Below, piece by piece: positions 1-7,965 of a stretch of DNA of 34,338 nt; position 1 is the first letter of the stretch; every line of letters begins with the position of its first letter. The position numbers and the translations under genes were made by a program. The stretch comes from Burkholderiales bacterium (GTDB taxonomy: Bacteria > Pseudomonadota > Gammaproteobacteria > Burkholderiales > Burkholderiaceae_C): positions 1-34,338 of the forward strand of contig JANXXS010000011.1 of NCBI GenBank assembly GCA_025350505.1, in the 5' to 3' direction. The notes under the pieces are model-generated. The model made no database searches, was not told where the DNA came from, and saw only the letters and a program-made list of their open reading frames with translations.

Positions 1-814
1 CGCGCTGCTCGGGCTGCTCGCGCTCGCCGTCGAACATGGCCGTCACCACCTCGGCCAGCGAGAGCATGCGGCCGAGCGGGCTGATCGCGTCGCCGACCAA
101 GCCGCGCGGATAGCCCGAGCCGTCGAGCCGCTCGTGGTGCTCGACGATGGCGCGCACCACCTGCTTCGAGTATTCGGGAAAGCGGCCGACCAGCATCGAC
201 GAGGTGAGCGGATGCACGTAGACCGGATTGAGCCGCTCGCCGCTCAGGCGCTCGTCGGCGTCGAGCAGGTTCGGGTCGATGTGCAGCATGCCCATGTCGT
301 GCAGCAGGCCGGCGGCGGCCGCCTCGGCGATGTCGTGCAGGGCGGCGCCGCCTTCGCGCGCCAGGTGAGCGCAGAGCAAGGCCATCAGGATGCTGTGCGC
401 AAAGAGGGCCGGCCGGCGGTCGTGGGTCAGCGTCAGGTGCAAGGCGATCGGCCTGGGCAGCGGCACGGCGGCGATCGCCTCGAGCACGATCTCGCGGGTG
501 CGCCCGATCGGCGCCATGCGCGCGAAGAAGGACCACTCCGCCATCGCCGCGAGCGCCGCCTCGCGCAGCACCTTGGCGTCGACGCTCGGATCGGCATCGA
601 CGCATTCGTCGAGCGGCCGCGAGAGCCGATGTGTGACGAGGCGGTCGTAGAGGCCGCGATCGACCCTGACGCCGCCTTCGAGCAGCTTGATGCCCTGGGC
701 GTTGTAGATCGGCTCCGAGGTCGTCACCGGCTGATCCATGGCCAGCTCCGAGACCGCATGCAGGAAGGCAGGCGACGACTCGGCTTCGGGCTCGGCAGCG
801 GCGGCTTCGTTCAT
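1..814 (-). CDS. HD-GYP domain phosphodiesterase-like protein (3' end outside window)
   Basis: The reading frame opens at an ATG at 814 and runs without a stop off the left edge, so about 271 residues are visible and the C-terminus is missing. The visible C-terminal half carries HD-GYP hallmarks: LLHDMGMLHID (the HD metal pair), then VHPLTSSMLV, then HHERLDGSGYPRGL, which is the GYP signature. Proteins of this family hydrolyse cyclic di-GMP. The usual HDIGK reads HDMGM here, so the lysine is replaced, and activity cannot be assumed. The first 100 residues or so are not a recognisable receiver domain. The gene is divergent from the hydrolase that starts at 933, with a gap of about 118 bp. No strong Shine-Dalgarno sequence is visible, so the start is less certain than the family. 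Confidence 0.85.
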   Translation of the reverse strand, partial: MNEAAAAEPEAESSPAFLHAVSELAMDQPVTTSEPIYNAQGIKLLEGGVRVDRGLYDRLVTHRLSRPLDECVDADPSVDAKVLREAALAAMAEWSFFARMAPIGRTREIVLEAIAAVPLPRPIALHLTLTHDRRPALFAHSILMALLCAHLAREGGAALHDIAEAAAAGLLHDMGMLHIDPNLLDADERLSGERLNPVYVHPLTSSMLVGRFPEYSKQVVRAIVEHHERLDGSGYPRGLVGDAISPLGRMLSLAEVVTAMFDGEREQPEQR

Positions 815-932
815 CGCGCTGAAGCTAACACGTAGCGGGCGCGGTTCGCGCCTGCGAGGCGTCTCGCCTGCCAACTCTCTGGCGATTGCCCGGCCCTCGA
901 CGAAGCCGGTCGCGCCGACGACACTGCCGGCC

Positions 933-2108
933 ATGCATTGCGAGCCCGAGATCCGCGCCGAATGGGCGCACCTGAGCTATGCCGAATCGTCGTCGGTGCG
1001 CGAGGTCTACGGCTTTGCCGGCAGCCCGGGCCGCGTCAACCTCGAAGGCATCCGCTTCATCCCCGAAGGCCGGCCCGGCCGCGTGCTGCTGGTCTACATG
1101 CACCCGGCCAGCACGCTGCAGTTGCTGCCGGTGCCGCGCGCCATGGCGCGGCATGGCATGCATGTGCTCTGCGCGGCCAGCCGCTACGCGCGCAACGACA
1201 CGCCGCTGATCTTCGAGAACGTGGTGCTCGACCTGGGCGCCTGGATGCGGCAAGCGCGCGAGGTCTGGGGCTACGAGAAGGTCGTGCTCTGCGGCTGGTC
1301 GGGCGGCGGTGCGCTGGCCCTGCTCTACCAGGCCGAGGCCGAGCGGCCGACGATCACGGCCACCCCTGCCGGCGACCCGGTCGACATGGCCGCGGCGAAG
1401 TTGATCGCGGCCGACGCCATGATCTTCCAGGCGGCACACGTTTCGCGCGCCCAGTTGCTGGCAGACTGGATCGACCCATCGGTGCTCGACGAGAACGACC
1501 CCGACCGCCGCGACCCCGAGCTCGACCTCTACGACCCGCGCAACCCGAACCAGCCGCCGTATTCGGTCGAATACATCGCCCGCTTTCGCGCCCTGCAGCT
1601 GGCGCGGCTGCGCCGTCGCACCGACTGGGTCAAGGAAACGCTGCATTCGATGCGGTCGCGCGGCGAGGCGAAAGCCGAGCGCGGCTTCGTCACGCATCGC
1701 ACCCTGGCCGAGCCGCGCTTTCTCGACGCCACGCTCGACCCGAACGGCCGCACGCCGGGCACCAGCTACCTCGGCGAGCCGCGCCTGGCGAACAGCGCGC
1801 CGGCCGGCATGGCGCGCTTCTCGACGCTGCGCGCATGGCTTTCGCAATGGTCGATCGACGACACGCAGGCGCGCGGCGAGCGCTGCGCGGCGCGCGTCAC
1901 CGTGCCCTTGCTGGCGATCGAGAACGGCGCCGACGACGCGGTGCCGCAGCCGCACACCGGATTGATCTATCACGCCGCAGCGAGCGCCGACAAGCACATG
2001 GTCGTCATCGAGGGGGCGTCGCACTACTACGCCGGCCAGCCGAAGCAACTCGACGAGGCGGTCGGCGTCTGCACGAGCTGGCTGGACGCGCGCGGGTTGC
2101 TCGAATAG
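933..2108 (+). CDS. alpha/beta hydrolase
   Basis: A 391-residue alpha/beta-hydrolase-fold protein. The nucleophile elbow is GWSGGG with Ser near residue 123. Late in the protein, NGADDAVPQPH offers the acid and EGASHYYAGQ the catalytic His, in the expected order. An early VLLVYMHPAS strand probably supplies the oxyanion loop. The frame is open from 738, but the first 65 residues of that longer version overlap the divergent HD-GYP gene and look non-coding, so the ATG at 933 is preferred. There is no signal peptide, so it is probably cytoplasmic. The substrate is unknown. It is followed by a palindromic intergenic repeat and then mutL. Confidence 0.8.
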   Translation: MHCEPEIRAEWAHLSYAESSSVREVYGFAGSPGRVNLEGIRFIPEGRPGRVLLVYMHPASTLQLLPVPRAMARHGMHVLCAASRYARNDTPLIFENVVLDLGAWMRQAREVWGYEKVVLCGWSGGGALALLYQAEAERPTITATPAGDPVDMAAAKLIAADAMIFQAAHVSRAQLLADWIDPSVLDENDPDRRDPELDLYDPRNPNQPPYSVEYIARFRALQLARLRRRTDWVKETLHSMRSRGEAKAERGFVTHRTLAEPRFLDATLDPNGRTPGTSYLGEPRLANSAPAGMARFSTLRAWLSQWSIDDTQARGERCAARVTVPLLAIENGADDAVPQPHTGLIYHAAASADKHMVVIEGASHYYAGQPKQLDEAVGVCTSWLDARGLLE

Positions 2109-2144
2109 CCCTCACCCCGGCCCTCTCCCGCGAGCGGGAGAGGG
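2109..2144. repeat. Palindromic intergenic repeat, copy 1 (possible terminator)
   Basis: A CCCTCACCCC leader is followed by a perfect hairpin at 2121-2144: CCCTCTCCCG, loop CGAG, CGGGAGAGGG. It lies directly after the hydrolase stop codon. A second copy with the same leader lies at 10554-10590. There the base pair next to the loop is A-T instead of G-C on both arms, so pairing is preserved. There is no U-tract, so it is a dispersed repeat rather than a classical intrinsic terminator, although it could still stop or stabilise the hydrolase transcript. Confidence 0.8.
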
Positions 2145-2169
2145 AGGAGCGCCTTTCTACAATGCGACG

Positions 2170-3987
2170 ATGAACGCCGTCATCGAGGCCCGCATGCGCC
2201 GGCCGATCCGCGAATTGCCGGGCGAGCTGATCAGCCAGATCGCCGCCGGCGAGGTGGTCGAACGGCCGGCGTCGGTAGTGCGCGAGCTGATCGACAACGC
2301 GGTCGACGCCGGCGCCACCAGCATCGTCGTTCGCCTGGTCGGCGGCGGCGTGCGCGCGATCGCGGTCGAAGACGACGGCGACGGCATCGCCGCCGGCGAG
2401 CTGCCGCTGGCGCTGCGCCGACACGCGACCAGCAAGATCGCCTCGCTGGCCGAGCTCGAAGGCGTCGCCACGCTCGGCTTTCGCGGCGAAGCGCTCGCCG
2501 CGATCGCCTCGGTGGCCGAGCTGTCGATCGCCAGCCGCACCGCCGACGCGGCGCACGCGACGCGGCTCGACGCGCGCACCGGCGAACTACTGCCCGCGGC
2601 GCGCGGCACCGGCACCAGCGTCGAGGTGCGGGAGCTGTTCTTCAACACGCCGGCGCGGCGCAAGTTCCTGAAGACCGAGGCGACCGAGCTGGCGCATTGC
2701 GTCGAAGCCGTGCGCCGGCAGGCGATCGTCCGTCCGGAGGTCGCGTTCGCAGTCTGGCACGAAGGCAAGCTGGTCGCGCACTGGCTGCGCGCCGGCCTGG
2801 CCGAGCGCACCGCCGACGTGCTCGGCGCCGAGTTCGTTGCGCACAGCCGCGCCGTCGGCGTCGACCTCGGCGGTCTGTCGATCGTCGGCCGCGCCGGCAC
2901 GCCCGAATCGGCGCGCGGTCGCACCGACCTGCAATATGTCTTCGTCAACGGCCGGCACATCCGCGACAAGCTGATCGGCCACGCCGTGCGCGCCGCCTAC
3001 GACGACGTGCTGCACGGCGGCCGCCACCCCGCCTACCTGCTCTTCATCGAGGTCGTGCCCGAGCGCGTCGACGTCAACGTGCATCCGACCAAGATCGAGG
3101 TGCGCTTCCGCGACTCGCGCGAGGTGCACGAGGCGGTGCGCAAGGCCGTGCAGGCGGCGCTGGCGATGGCGGTGATCGGCCCCGACGCATTGCCTGCGAC
3201 GGAACAGGACGAGCCCGCGAAGGCTGGCGCCACCCGCTGGCCCGGCGACGCGTGGGCGACGCAACGGACGCTCGCCTGGCCCGCCGCTTCGCCCCTGCGC
3301 GCCGCCGAGCCGACGCCTGCGTTCTGGTCGCGCGAGCCGGCGTCGGCCGTGTCGCCGTATCCGCTTTCGACCGCGGAGCAAGGCGGTGGCGGCGAGTCCG
3401 ACGACTGGCCGCTCGGCCGTGCCCTGGCCCAGGTCGCCGGCACCTTCGTGCTCGCCGAGAACGCCGCCGGCCTGGTCATCGTCGACATGCATGCGGCGCA
3501 CGAACGCATCGTCTACGAGCGATTGAAGGCCGAGCTCGACGGCGTCGCGCCGCAGGTCCAGCCGCTGCTCATCCCCGCCACCTTCGCGGCCAGCGCGGCC
3601 GAGATCGCCACCGCCGAAGCCAGCGCCGATGCGCTGCGCGCGCTCGGTCTCGACCTGGCGCCGCTCGCTGCCGGCACGCTGGCGCTGCGCTCGGTACCGG
3701 CGGCGCTGGCCGATGGCGATGTCGTCGAGTTGGCGCGCAGCGTGCTGGCCGAGTTTGCCGAGCTCGGCGCGAGCAGCGTGCTCGAGCGGGCGCGCGACCG
3801 CCTGCTCTCGACCATGGCCTGCCACGGCGCAGTGCGCGCCAACCGGCAGTTGACCATCGACGAGATGAACGCCCTGCTGCGCGACATGGAACGCACCGAT
3901 CGCGCCGACCAGTGCAACCACGGCCGGCCGACCTGGCGCCAGGTCAGCCTGCGCGAGCTCGACCAACTGTTCTGGCGCGGCCGCTGA
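2170..3987 (+). CDS. mutL: DNA mismatch repair protein MutL
   Basis: A 605-residue MutL, of normal length. The N-terminal GHKL ATPase has QIAAGEVVERPASVV, the Mg/ATP motif RELIDNAVDAGA, EDDGDGI, ATSKI, LGFRGEALA and NTPARRKFL. The transducer domain ends with RVDVNVHPTKIEVRF. A low-complexity linker (about 340-415) leads to the C-terminal dimerisation domain, which holds DMHAAHERIVYE (about 439-450), ACHGAVRAN and CNHGRPT. The DMHA(x2)E(x4)E sequence fits the metal-binding endonuclease motif of MutL proteins from organisms without MutH, so this MutL is probably a nicking endonuclease (inferred). The next gene starts 1 nt after the stop, so the two are co-transcribed. Confidence 0.97.
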   Translation: MNAVIEARMRRPIRELPGELISQIAAGEVVERPASVVRELIDNAVDAGATSIVVRLVGGGVRAIAVEDDGDGIAAGELPLALRRHATSKIASLAELEGVATLGFRGEALAAIASVAELSIASRTADAAHATRLDARTGELLPAARGTGTSVEVRELFFNTPARRKFLKTEATELAHCVEAVRRQAIVRPEVAFAVWHEGKLVAHWLRAGLAERTADVLGAEFVAHSRAVGVDLGGLSIVGRAGTPESARGRTDLQYVFVNGRHIRDKLIGHAVRAAYDDVLHGGRHPAYLLFIEVVPERVDVNVHPTKIEVRFRDSREVHEAVRKAVQAALAMAVIGPDALPATEQDEPAKAGATRWPGDAWATQRTLAWPAASPLRAAEPTPAFWSREPASAVSPYPLSTAEQGGGGESDDWPLGRALAQVAGTFVLAENAAGLVIVDMHAAHERIVYERLKAELDGVAPQVQPLLIPATFAASAAEIATAEASADALRALGLDLAPLAAGTLALRSVPAALADGDVVELARSVLAEFAELGASSVLERARDRLLSTMACHGAVRANRQLTIDEMNALLRDMERTDRADQCNHGRPTWRQVSLRELDQLFWRGR

Positions 3988-3988
3988 G

Positions 3989-4801
3989 ATGGCCACGAGA
4001 ATCCCGAGAAGCGGCCCCGAAAGGGCCATCGCGCCCCAGCAGTCGTCCGGCCACACCGACGGCAGCGTTCGCCTCTCCAAGCGCATGAGCGAGCTCGGCC
4101 TGGCCTCTCGCCGCGAGGCCGACGAGTGGATCGCGCTCGGCTGGGTGCGCGTCGACGGCCGCGTCGTCAGCGAGCTCGGCTCGCGCGTCGTCGAAGGGCA
4201 GCGCATCACCATCGACGCGCCGGCCCGCCATGCCCAGGCGCAGCAGGTGACGGTGCTCGTCAACAAGCCGGTCGGCTACGTCAGCGGCCAGGCCGAAGAC
4301 GGCTACCAACCGGCGCGCGTGCTGGTGACGCGCGAGCGGCAGTGGCGCGAAGACCGCTCGCCGACGCACTTGAAGCCACAGCATCTGAAGAGCCTGGTGC
4401 CTGCCGGCCGGCTCGACATCGATTCGGTCGGCTTGCTGGTGCTGACCCAGGACGGCCGCATCGCCAAGCAGCTCGTGGGCGAAGGTGGCGAGGTCGAGAA
4501 GGAATACCTGGTGCGCGTCGCCAGCAAGATCGGCGCACCGCTCCCAGCGGACAAGCTGGCGCTGCTCCGCCACGGCCTGGTGCTCGACGGCGAGGCGCTC
4601 CGGCCGGCCGAAGTGGAGTGGCTCAACGACGATCAGCTGCGCTTCGTCCTGAGCGAGGGCAAGAAGCGACAAATCCGGCGCATGTGCGAAGAGGTCGGCC
4701 TGCAGGTGCTCGGCCTGAAGCGGGTGCGCATCGGCGGCGTCTCGCTCGGCAACCTGCCGACCGGGCAGTGGCGCTACCTCGGCGTCGGCGAACGCTTCTG
4801 A
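3989..4801 (+). CDS. rluF: 23S rRNA pseudouridine synthase, RsuA/RluF family
   Basis: A 270-residue enzyme with an N-terminal S4 RNA-binding domain (VRLSKRMSELGLASRREAD, about 27-75). The catalytic domain follows, with VNKPVGYVS, GRLDIDSVGLL (catalytic Asp about 143), KEYLVRV and KKRQIRRMCEEVG. The C-terminal GGVSLGNLPTGQWRYL closely resembles the E. coli RluF tail, so I favour RluF (23S U2604) over RluB, RluE or RsuA. The paralogue choice is by eye and could be wrong. It starts 1 nt after mutL and is probably translated from the same message. The C-terminal basic extension of E. coli RluF is absent. Confidence 0.85.
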   Translation: MATRIPRSGPERAIAPQQSSGHTDGSVRLSKRMSELGLASRREADEWIALGWVRVDGRVVSELGSRVVEGQRITIDAPARHAQAQQVTVLVNKPVGYVSGQAEDGYQPARVLVTRERQWREDRSPTHLKPQHLKSLVPAGRLDIDSVGLLVLTQDGRIAKQLVGEGGEVEKEYLVRVASKIGAPLPADKLALLRHGLVLDGEALRPAEVEWLNDDQLRFVLSEGKKRQIRRMCEEVGLQVLGLKRVRIGGVSLGNLPTGQWRYLGVGERF

Positions 4802-4810
4802 CGATCGCGG

Positions 4811-4963
4811 CTAGTGCAGATTGAGATGGCCGCCAAACAGACCGAGCGGGCCGATGATGATCAGGTAGATGGCGACGATGAAGTTGAGCAGCCGCGGCAC
4901 GACGAGGATCAGGATGCCGGCGATCAACGAGACGAGCGGGCCGATGGCGAGGGTCATGTTCAT
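4811..4963 (-). CDS. Small membrane protein, DUF3096-like
   Basis: A 50-residue frame (ATG at 4963, stop TAG at 4811). It is almost entirely hydrophobic, with two short membrane segments around PRLLNF: IGPLVSLIAGILILVV and FIVAIYLIIIGPLGL. The pattern with a central proline-arginine turn fits the DUF3096 family of tiny inner-membrane proteins of unknown role. It sits 9 nt from the convergent rluF stop and 18 nt downstream of the crystallin gene on the same strand, so it may share that transcript. No strong Shine-Dalgarno sequence is seen. Confidence 0.72.
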   Translation of the reverse strand: MNMTLAIGPLVSLIAGILILVVPRLLNFIVAIYLIIIGPLGLFGGHLNLH

Positions 4964-4981
4964 TGCGTGGGTCTCGAGGGG

Positions 4982-6181
4982 TTACTGAATTCGGCGCAGC
5001 GACGAGATCTGGCGCGACAGGCCGCCAAGGCGCGGATAGCTGCCGGGGCGGAACACGGCGCAGCTGCCTGCGATGCCGGCATCGGTGCAGACTTCCCAGT
5101 TGCCGTCGTAGACGATCAGGGACTGGGCACGGTCGTTGAAGTGGTTCTGCGTCAGGTCCATGCCGTCGCTCTCGAAGCCGAGCCTGTCGCCGCGGAATTC
5201 GGGCTCGGAGTACAACTCCATGCCGACGCCGCGCGGCACTTCTCGGACGCGCTCCGCCGGGCCGCCGGGACGGATCGACGAGATCATGTGGTCGAATCCG
5301 AACACGGCCAGCTCGTCGTAGCGGCCCGGTTCGAAGCTGCGGCAGCCGCCACGGAAATAGGCGTCGCGGCAGACGACCCAGGTTCCCGATTCGACATACA
5401 GCGAGGACGCGGCGTCGTTGAAGTTCGATCGAACGAGGTCGGCCACCGGTCCCGACAGCGCCAGGCTGCGGCCGTTCAGGCCGCGCTCGTCGTAGAGCAC
5501 CGCGCGCGCGCCGACCGCCGGGCCGGTCGGCACGCCTTGCGAGATCACGGCCGGAGCGTTGTCCGCGGCGCGCACCAGGCGCGCCGAGGACAGCTGCTTG
5601 GCCATCCCGTAGCCAAGGTCGGGATAGCGACCCGGGCCGTAGATGCGGCAATCGCCGCGGTAGTTCGCGTCGACGCAAAGCTCCCAAGCGCCCTCGATGA
5701 CGATCACGCTCGACGCGCGGTCGTTGAAATCTTCCTGGTTGAGCGTCGGCGCATCGGCGTCGAGCTGAAGCGACCGGCCGGCGAATCCGGGTTGCCCGAA
5801 CAACTGGATCGAGCCGCGCCCGTAGTCGCGGTAGGAGCCGCGCCGGTCGCGGTACGTGCCGACCTCCCGCGCCGAACTGATCCGGTCGTTCATTCCCTCG
5901 ACCGTTGGATACTCGCCGGGCACCAAGGTCGCGCACGATCCCTTGAAGTCGGCATCGGTGCAGACCTCCCAGCGGCCGGAGGTGACGACGATGCTCGAGG
6001 TCTTGTCGTTGAAGCCGGTCGCGCTGATGTTCGGCGTCCAGCCGCGCAAGGTGAGTTGCGCGCCGCCGAAATCGACGTGTTCGTACAGCGTTATCTCGGC
6101 CGCCTGCGCGGCGTGGCTCGCGGCAAACAGCGCGAACCCGACGATCAATCCGGCACTGCCGCGTGTTCTCTGGGAGGTCAT
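4982..6181 (-). CDS. Secreted beta/gamma-crystallin repeat protein
   Basis: A 399-residue protein with a clear Sec signal peptide (hydrophobic GLIVGFALFAASHAAQAA, cleavage near residue 28). The rest consists of four tandem units of about 80-90 residues. Each opens with a Greek-key motif such as ITLYEHVDFGG, IQLFGQPGFAG, AVLYDERGLNG or MELYSEPEFRG. Each then has FND(K/R/A)xxS(I/V/L) and a W(E/V)VC.DA...G.C segment with two cysteines. The xNDxxSS-type sites match the calcium-binding motif of microbial beta/gamma-crystallins. Only unit 1 also keeps NDRISS in its second half; units 2-4 read AKQLSS, DHMISS and SRQISS. A tyrosine/arginine-rich linker separates units 1 and 2. The start is supported by AAAGGA about 6 nt upstream. 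It is probably periplasmic or extracellular. Confidence 0.88.
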   Translation of the reverse strand: MTSQRTRGSAGLIVGFALFAASHAAQAAEITLYEHVDFGGAQLTLRGWTPNISATGFNDKTSSIVVTSGRWEVCTDADFKGSCATLVPGEYPTVEGMNDRISSAREVGTYRDRRGSYRDYGRGSIQLFGQPGFAGRSLQLDADAPTLNQEDFNDRASSVIVIEGAWELCVDANYRGDCRIYGPGRYPDLGYGMAKQLSSARLVRAADNAPAVISQGVPTGPAVGARAVLYDERGLNGRSLALSGPVADLVRSNFNDAASSLYVESGTWVVCRDAYFRGGCRSFEPGRYDELAVFGFDHMISSIRPGGPAERVREVPRGVGMELYSEPEFRGDRLGFESDGMDLTQNHFNDRAQSLIVYDGNWEVCTDAGIAGSCAVFRPGSYPRLGGLSRQISSLRRIQ

Positions 6182-6333
6182 CGCAATCCTTTGGTTCGTC
6201 GGCAGGCCAGGCCCGGACGCTCAACGAGAGTCTCGTCGCCATGACATAGAACGCCATCGGACGGTCCTCGTTGACCGCGTCGGCAGCCGCGCCGATGCGC
6301 AGTCGGCCGGCTCCTACCTGCTACCCTCGCCGC

Positions 6334-7266
6334 ATGCCCCGCTCCTGCCTATGCATCGCCGGGCCGACGGCCTCCGGCAAGAGCCGGGCGGCGATGGCGC
6401 TGGCCGCGCGGCTCGCGGCGCAGACGCGCGTCGAGATCGTCAGCGTCGACTCGGCGCAGGTCTACCGCGGCATGGATATCGGCACCGCCAAGCCCGGCGC
6501 GGCGGAACTCGCGGCCGTGCCGCATCACCTGATCGACATCGTCGATCCAGCCGAGCGCTATTCGGCGGCGAGCTTCGTCGCGGATGCGGCGCGCCTGATC
6601 GCCGACATCAACGGCCGCGGCGCGCTGCCCGTGCTGGTCGGCGGCACGATGCTCTACTTCAAGGCCTTGTTCGACGGCCTCGATGCCCTGCCCGGGGCCG
6701 ACCCGGCGGTTCGCGCCGCGATCGACGCCCAGGCCGCCGAGCGGGGCTGGCCGGCGCTGCACGCGGAGCTGGCGGCGATCGATCCGGCAACGGCGCAGCG
6801 CCTGGCTCCTAACGACGCGCAACGGATCCAGCGCGCGCTCGAGGTGCATCGCGTCAGCGGCCGGCCGCTCTCGGCCTGGCACACCGCGCCGCGGCGTGCC
6901 GAGCCGCCGCCCTTGATCTCGCTCGAGCCGCTCGACCGCGCCTGGCTGCACGCGCGGATCGGCGAGCGCTTCGCGGCGATGCTCGGCGCCGGGCTGGTCG
7001 ACGAAGTGCGCACCCTGCGCGCCCGCGGCGACCTGAATGCCGAGCTGCCTTCGATGCGCGCGGTCGGCTACCGCCAGACCTGGGCTGCGCTCGACGCCGG
7101 CGACCTCTCTTCGCTGCCGGCCGCCGGCAGCGCCGCGACGCGCCAGCTCGCCAAGCGCCAGCTGACCTGGCTGCGGGCAATGCCGAGGCGCCAGGTCGTC
7201 GCCTGCGACGGGCCCGACGCGGTCGAGCAGGCCGTTCGTGCCGCAATCCGGCTGCTCGCTTCCTGA
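6334..7266 (+). CDS. miaA: tRNA dimethylallyltransferase MiaA
   Basis: A 310-residue enzyme that prenylates A37 of tRNAs reading UNN codons. It has the P-loop GPTASGKS at residues 10-17, [50 protein letters not shown] and AVGYRQTW, all in MiaA order. Length matches the family. The frame is open from 6271, but the P-loop should lie near the N-terminus, so ATG 6334 is chosen. Its neighbour in many proteobacteria is mutL; here three genes intervene. Confidence 0.96.
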   Translation: MPRSCLCIAGPTASGKSRAAMALAARLAAQTRVEIVSVDSAQVYRGMDIGTAKPGAAELAAVPHHLIDIVDPAERYSAASFVADAARLIADINGRGALPVLVGGTMLYFKALFDGLDALPGADPAVRAAIDAQAAERGWPALHAELAAIDPATAQRLAPNDAQRIQRALEVHRVSGRPLSAWHTAPRRAEPPPLISLEPLDRAWLHARIGERFAAMLGAGLVDEVRTLRARGDLNAELPSMRAVGYRQTWAALDAGDLSSLPAAGSAATRQLAKRQLTWLRAMPRRQVVACDGPDAVEQAVRAAIRLLAS

Positions 7267-7278
7267 CCGGTCGCCGTC

Positions 7279-7929
7279 ATGGCCTTGCTCGAGATCGCCT
7301 CGCTCGGCAAGCGCTACGGCGACGTGCCGGTGTTCGCGAACGTCGACCTCGTTGTCGCCGCCGGCGAATTCGTCGCCATCCTCGGCGAATCCGGGGTCGG
7401 CAAGTCGACCCTGCTGAACTGCATCGCCGGACTCGACGGCGTCGACGCCGGCGCGGTGCGCATCGCCGGCACCGGGATCCATGCGCTGGCGGAACCGTCG
7501 CAGGCGGTGTTTCGTCGCGAGCATCTCGGCTTCGTCTTCCAGGCCTTTCACGTCCTGCCGCATCTCACCGTCGCCGCCAACGTCGGCCTGCCGCTGCTGC
7601 TGCAAGGCAGGCCCGACGACGCGCGCGTGCGCGTCATGCTCGGCGCGGTCGGACTGGCCGGCTTCGATGCGCGCTTGCCGCAGACGCTCTCCGGCGGGCA
7701 GCTGCAGCGGGTCGCGATCGCGCGCGCGCTGGTGCACCGGCCGCAGCTCATCCTTGCCGACGAGCCGACCGGCAACCTCGACCCGGCCACCGCCGATCGC
7801 GTCATGAGCCTGCTCTCCGAGCAGGTGCGCGAGCAACGCGCGGCCTGCGTCCTGGTCACCCATTCGCGCACCGCCGCGGCACGCGCCGACCGCGTCATGA
7901 CGCTGACGCCCGAAGGCATGGTCGCCTGA
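7279..7929 (+). CDS. ABC transporter ATP-binding protein (LolD/YbbA type)
   Basis: A 216-residue stand-alone nucleotide-binding subunit. It has Walker A GESGVGKST (36-44), Q-loop FVFQAFHVLPHLT, signature LSGGQLQRVAIARAL (about 138-152), Walker B LILADEPTGNLD and a switch His in VTHS. The N-terminal layout and short length place it with the LolD/MacB/YbbA group, which energises FtsX-type permeases for envelope lipid or lipoprotein transport. It lies 12 nt after miaA and 36 nt before its permease, so the permease is its certain partner. The transported molecule is unknown; the lipocalin gene at 12374 hints at a hydrophobic one. Confidence 0.93.
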   Translation: MALLEIASLGKRYGDVPVFANVDLVVAAGEFVAILGESGVGKSTLLNCIAGLDGVDAGAVRIAGTGIHALAEPSQAVFRREHLGFVFQAFHVLPHLTVAANVGLPLLLQGRPDDARVRVMLGAVGLAGFDARLPQTLSGGQLQRVAIARALVHRPQLILADEPTGNLDPATADRVMSLLSEQVREQRAACVLVTHSRTAAARADRVMTLTPEGMVA

Positions 7930-7965
7930 GGCGGGTCGCCTCGCGACACGCGACTCTCACCACCG

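Noticed and set aside
134-835. 233-codon plus-strand open frame opposite the HD-GYP gene
   Set aside because: Its translation is low-complexity Arg/Gly/Asp-rich, while the minus strand encodes a coherent HD-GYP protein. It is a high-GC shadow frame.
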